Assembly (NCBI GenBank): GCA_038212095.1
Contig: JBBQUW010000003.1
Span: 1-64,000 of the forward strand
DNA length: 64,000 bases
Direction of reading: 5' to 3'
From: JAICYJ01 sp038212095
Lineage (GTDB): Bacteria; Actinomycetota; Thermoleophilia; Gaiellales; JAICJC01
The notes beneath the pieces are model-generated. The model did not search any database. It was not told the DNA's origin and saw nothing but the letters and a program-made list of their open reading frames with translations. This document shows, one piece after another, positions 61,075 to 64,000 of this stretch; position 1 is the first letter of the stretch; every line of letters begins with the position of its first letter. The position numbers were made by a program, and so were the translations under genes.

Positions 61075-61784
61075 GCCCGGCCCTCGGCCAGTTGCCGGAT
61101 CTGGCGCACGCGCTCGTCGATGCGCTTGCCGCGCATCTCGACCAGGTACATCGTCACGGCCAGCAACAGCATGGCGGCCAGCGCGACCAGGAACGTCAGG
61201 AACATGCTGCCATCCATGTTGGCACCGCTCGAGTTGAAGGTGATTGGATGGATCAGCTCGTTCTGCTGCGCGAAGCGCACGCCCAACACCGACAGCGGGA
61301 TCAGTCCCACTCCCAGCAGCGCGTACACAGCCGAGTAGGTCGAGCGCCGCTCGCCCGCCTCGACCGAGAACCGCAGCATGAAGTAGGCGCAGTTGAACAG
61401 GAAGATGATCAGGAATGTGGTTAGCTGCGTATCGCCCCAAAACCACCACGTGTTCCACGAGATGTTGGCCCAGATCGAGCCTGTCACCAGCGTCAGCGAG
61501 CCGAAGATGACGCCAAGATGCATGGGCACGTAGCTCTTCAGGTCGAGCGACTCGTCCCGCTTCCAGAGGTAGCGGGCGGCGTTCACGGCACCCCATGCGA
61601 ACAGGCAGTACGTCGTCACAGCGATCGGAACGTGGAAGTAAAAGATGCGCTGCGAGTAGCCCTGGTCGGCGTCGGTTGGGACGTAGAAGAAGATCATCGC
61701 CAACGCCAACGCCATCAGCGCGGCCGCCGCCGTGGCGGCCACCGTCGCCCGGTCGGGGCGGGCACTGCGCGAGCCGATCTCCAC
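61071..61784 (-). CDS. ccmC: Cytochrome c maturation haem-handling protein
   Basis: A 237-residue membrane protein with six helices. It carries the haem-handling WWD-type region (SWNTWWFWGDTQLTTFLI) and histidines in FYFHVPIA and MHLGV that usually ligate haem. CcmC delivers haem to CcmE in the periplasm. The WxWD part reads WFWGDTQ, slightly off the usual WGTWWxWDxR. Start GTG 61784, 4 nt after the ccmB stop region. Confidence 0.9.
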   Translation of the reverse strand: MEIGSRSARPDRATVAATAAAALMALALAMIFFYVPTDADQGYSQRIFYFHVPIAVTTYCLFAWGAVNAARYLWKRDESLDLKSYVPMHLGVIFGSLTLVTGSIWANISWNTWWFWGDTQLTTFLIIFLFNCAYFMLRFSVEAGERRSTYSAVYALLGVGLIPLSVLGVRFAQQNELIHPITFNSSGANMDGSMFLTFLVALAAMLLLAVTMYLVEMRGKRIDERVRQIRQLAEGRA

Positions 61785-61787
61785 TGT

Positions 61788-62465
61788 TCAGTCCTCCACG
61801 ACGTACTCGAAAAGCGCCCAGCCCAAGAGTCCAAAGATCGTATCATAGAGGGCCAGGAAACCGAGCCCTTCAAGGGTCGCGGAACCGCCTGTTTGCGGGG
61901 AAATCGTCCCCACGCTGACGCGGACGGCGACCGTCACGAGCGGCACTGCGAAGGGCAGGAACAGCACCGGCAGCAGCACCTCGCGGGCGTGCACCTGCGA
62001 GGCCAGACCGGCCAGCAGCGAACCCAGCATCGCCACGCCCAGGTCGGCCAGCAGCAACGCCGCCACCAACACCCCCAGCGACGGCGGATTCCCGTCCTGA
62101 AGGAAGAACAGCCAGAACAGTGGCAGCGCGATGGCCTGGGTGACGATCAGAAATGCCAGCGTCGCGGTCGATCGAGCGGCCCAGATGGCGGCGCGATCGA
62201 TCGGCGCCGACAGGATGCCGTCCCAGATGCCGTGCTCGCGCTCCTGCGCGAAACTGCGCACGAGCGCCAGCATCGAGGTGAACACGACCACCACCCACAG
62301 CAGGCCGGTGGCGGCGCGCGTGCCTCCCGCCTGGGTCGCGCCGCCCAGGCCGAACCGCACCAGCAGCAGTGCTCCCAGCGCGAACGCCAGCATCGCCGGC
62401 ACCAGCTCGCGGCCGCGCAGCTCGAGCAGGAGATCCTTGCGCAGTAGCGCCCGGTACGCTCTCAC
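61788..62465 (-). CDS. ccmB: Haem exporter permease CcmB
   Basis: A 225-residue membrane protein with six helices. Typical segments are LLRKDLLLELRGRE at the start, FTSMLALVRSFAQEREHGIWDGILSAP and LLADLGVAMLGSLLAG. It forms the ABC complex with CcmA. Start GTG 62465 overlaps ccmA by 4 bp. Confidence 0.9.
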   Translation of the reverse strand: MRAYRALLRKDLLLELRGRELVPAMLAFALGALLLVRFGLGGATQAGGTRAATGLLWVVVVFTSMLALVRSFAQEREHGIWDGILSAPIDRAAIWAARSTATLAFLIVTQAIALPLFWLFFLQDGNPPSLGVLVAALLLADLGVAMLGSLLAGLASQVHAREVLLPVLFLPFAVPLVTVAVRVSVGTISPQTGGSATLEGLGFLALYDTIFGLLGWALFEYVVED

Positions 62466-63097
62466 CCGGCCACCCGGCCCAACGTCAGCCGCAGCTCGCG
62501 ACCGCCCGCGAACCAGTCCGGCTCGTGGGTGGCGACGACGGCCGCGCCGGCGTGCTGATCGAGCATCGCCCGCAGCACCTCGCGGCCGTCTGCATCGAGT
62601 CCGGCGGTCGGCTCGTCCAGCAGCAGCAGCGCCGGCCGGTGCAGCCAGGCCCGGGCCAGAGCGAGTCGCTGGCGCATGCCGCGCGAGAGGTCGGCGGGAC
62701 GGTCGTTGCCGCGTCGTTCGAGGCCGACCATCGCGAGCGCCTCGTGGCAGCGGCCGGGCTGCACCGCGTGCAGCTCGCCGTACAGCTGCAGGTTCTCGAG
62801 CGCGGTCAGGCTGGGATAGACCAGCGGCTCGTGGCCCACGTAGCCGATCGAGGGCCGCGCCGCCCGAGCGTGGCGGGGCAGATCGTGGCCGGCCACCGAG
62901 ACGGCGCCGCCGTGCGGGCGAAGCACCGTTGCCAATACCCGCAACAGAGTCGTCTTTCCGGCGCCGTTGCCGCCGGTCAAGACCAGCGTCTCGCCCGCCG
63001 CCACGTCCAGGTCGACGCCGTCCAGCGCCCGTCGCTCGCCAAACCGCCGCACCAGCTGCCGGCAGGCGACGACCGGGACGGCCTCAGCCGAGCACAT
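62462..63097 (-). CDS. ccmA: Haem exporter ATP-binding protein CcmA
   Basis: A 211-residue ABC ATPase. Walker A GGNGAGKTT, signature DLSRGMRQRLALARA, Walker B LLLLDEPTAGLD and switch histidine in VATHEPDW. The variant signature LSRGM is usual for CcmA. It drives release of haem-loaded CcmE. It overlaps the end of the prenyltransferase gene by 14 bp. Confidence 0.92.
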   Translation of the reverse strand: MCSAEAVPVVACRQLVRRFGERRALDGVDLDVAAGETLVLTGGNGAGKTTLLRVLATVLRPHGGAVSVAGHDLPRHARAARPSIGYVGHEPLVYPSLTALENLQLYGELHAVQPGRCHEALAMVGLERRGNDRPADLSRGMRQRLALARAWLHRPALLLLDEPTAGLDADGREVLRAMLDQHAGAAVVATHEPDWFAGGRELRLTLGRVAG

Positions 63098-63944
63098 CGG
63101 CCAGCACCCCGGCCAGGAACACGACCGAGATCACGCCGTTGAGCGTGAAGAACGCGACGTTGACCCGCGACAGATCGTCGGCGCTGACGATCGAGTTCTC
63201 GTAGCCCAGCAGCGCCGCGACCGCCGCCAGTCCGAGATAGTAGGCCGGGCCGAGGCTGAGCGTGACGCCGACCGCGATCAGCAGGCAGAGCGCCAGCAGG
63301 TGGCAGACGCGTGTGACCAGCAGCGCCGGGCCGATGCCGATCCGGCTGGGCAGCGAGTAGAGGCCCTCGGCGCGGTCGAACTCGACATCGCCCGTGGCGT
63401 AGATGACATCGAACCCGCCGATCCACAGCGCCACCGCCAGCCACAGCATGAACGGCGCCGGGTCGGCATCACCGGTCACGGCCAGCCACGCGCCCAGCGG
63501 GGCAAGTCCGGTCGAGAGGCCAAGCGCCAGGTGGCATAGCCACGTGAAGCGCTTGGTATAGGGATACAGCACGAAAGCCGCGACCGGGATCGGCCACAGC
63601 CAGCGGACGAGCGGATCGAGCTGCCACACGGCCACCAGGAACACCGCCAGCGAGAGCGTGCAGAATGCCGCCACCTGGCTGCGCGAGAGCAGGCCGGCCG
63701 GCAGCTCGCGCACCGCCGTGCGGGGGTTGCGGGCGTCGATCCGGGCATCGATCAGGCGGTTCAGCGCCATCGCCAGGCTGCGCGCGCCGACCATCGCCAG
63801 CGTCACCCAGCCCAACGTTGCCGCATTCGGCAACTCACCCAACGAGAGCGTTGCGCCGACGAAGGCAAACGGCAGCGCGAACACGGTGTGCTCGAACTTG
63901 ACCAGCGAGACGAAGCGGCGCGCGTAGACGGTGGTGACCGTCAC
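63084..63944 (-). CDS. UbiA-type prenyltransferase (probably menaquinone pathway)
   Basis: A 286-residue membrane enzyme. The two aspartate-rich motifs are NRLIDARIDARNPRT and GGFDVIYATGDVEFDR, which bind the Mg-polyprenyl diphosphate. This is the UbiA/MqnP subgroup (NRxxDxxxDxxNxRT). Since actinobacteria make menaquinone, it is probably MqnP of the futalosine route, or a haem-related prenyltransferase; the neighbours do not settle it. Start GTG 63944 overlaps the upstream gene by 4 bp. Confidence 0.85.
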   Translation of the reverse strand: MTVTTVYARRFVSLVKFEHTVFALPFAFVGATLSLGELPNAATLGWVTLAMVGARSLAMALNRLIDARIDARNPRTAVRELPAGLLSRSQVAAFCTLSLAVFLVAVWQLDPLVRWLWPIPVAAFVLYPYTKRFTWLCHLALGLSTGLAPLGAWLAVTGDADPAPFMLWLAVALWIGGFDVIYATGDVEFDRAEGLYSLPSRIGIGPALLVTRVCHLLALCLLIAVGVTLSLGPAYYLGLAAVAALLGYENSIVSADDLSRVNVAFFTLNGVISVVFLAGVLADVLG

Positions 63945-64000
63945 GGATGCTCGGTCGGTTGTGAGGTGAGCAGCTCGATGCCGTGGCTGAGGGCGGGCGC
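63941..64000 (-). CDS. 3' end of an unidentified gene
   Basis: The last 19 codons of a frame that enters from beyond the window (PALSHGIELLTSQPTEHP then TGA). The stop overlaps the prenyltransferase GTG by 4 bp, so it belongs to the same operon. The fragment is too short to name. Confidence 0.6.
   Translation of the reverse strand, partial: APALSHGIELLTSQPTEHP

Overview
The window is high-GC, densely packed bacterial DNA with many GTG and some TTG starts and repeated 4-bp ATGA/GTGA gene overlaps. The gene content points to an aerobic actinobacterium, most likely of the class Thermoleophilia (Solirubrobacterales/Gaiellales type). The pointers are a full 14-subunit NADH dehydrogenase, DUF3107-like and DUF1385 proteins, methylmalonyl-CoA epimerase, and an Ig-like domain of the TPGTW...YSYQWRRC type in a secreted propeller protein. 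This placement is inferred; the window has no rRNA to test it.

Layout. 0-2.3 kb: transposase tail, alpha/beta hydrolase, a 106-bp tandem repeat carrying a hairpin, a degenerate GGDEF protein and a zinc-ribbon protein. 2.3-9.8 kb: 2-oxoacid dehydrogenase E1alpha-E1beta-E2 run into lipB-lipA and a cupin gene, so the complex and the enzymes that lipoylate it are co-transcribed; then a second hydrolase, a class I amidotransferase and a small tail-anchored protein. 9.8-10.4 kb: a REP-like palindrome cluster. 10.4-16.4 kb: fumC, a frameshifted SGNH-like gene plus an MBOAT acyltransferase (polysaccharide O-acetylation), a Mug-type glycosylase, ferredoxin-NADP reductase and an A-type Fe-S carrier. 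16.6-30.9 kb: nuoA-N in canonical order with a 58-codon extra ORF between nuoF and nuoG. 30.9-38.3 kb: L,D-transpeptidase, UPF0173 hydrolase, DUF1028, Mrp ATPase, a three-gene ABC-2 exporter and AzlCD. 38.3-44.6 kb: IMPase-like, DUF1015, YhaM-like nuclease, methyltransferase, and an operon mce-DUF3107-PAP2-YchF-like. 44.6-53.9 kb: short FtsH, DUF1385, RarA, arginase, a DivIVA-motif coiled-coil protein overlapping a thioredoxin-like/HD-GYP fusion, and a TPR protein. 54.0-56.5 kb: a 2.4-kb segment bounded by an intact tRNA-Phe and a 43-bp copy of its 3' end, holding one secreted beta-propeller gene. 56.6-64 kb: a minus-strand operon for prenyl transfer, cytochrome c maturation (ccmABCD) and early haem synthesis (hemA, hemC, cobA-hemD), ending with a SAM hydrolase.

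Aerobic energy metabolism links most of the blocks: acetyl-CoA formation, fumarase, complex I, Fe-S assembly (Mrp, A-type carrier), quinone-type prenyl transfer, haem and cytochrome c maturation. A recurring signal is a TANNNT hexamer ending 6-9 nt before the start codon of at least a dozen genes, which suggests leaderless transcripts. The most unusual items are the tRNA-Phe-bounded segment, a YchF homologue without its P-loop lysine, a degenerate HD-GYP fusion, probable CTG and ATC start codons, and the conserved-looking insertion in the nuo operon.
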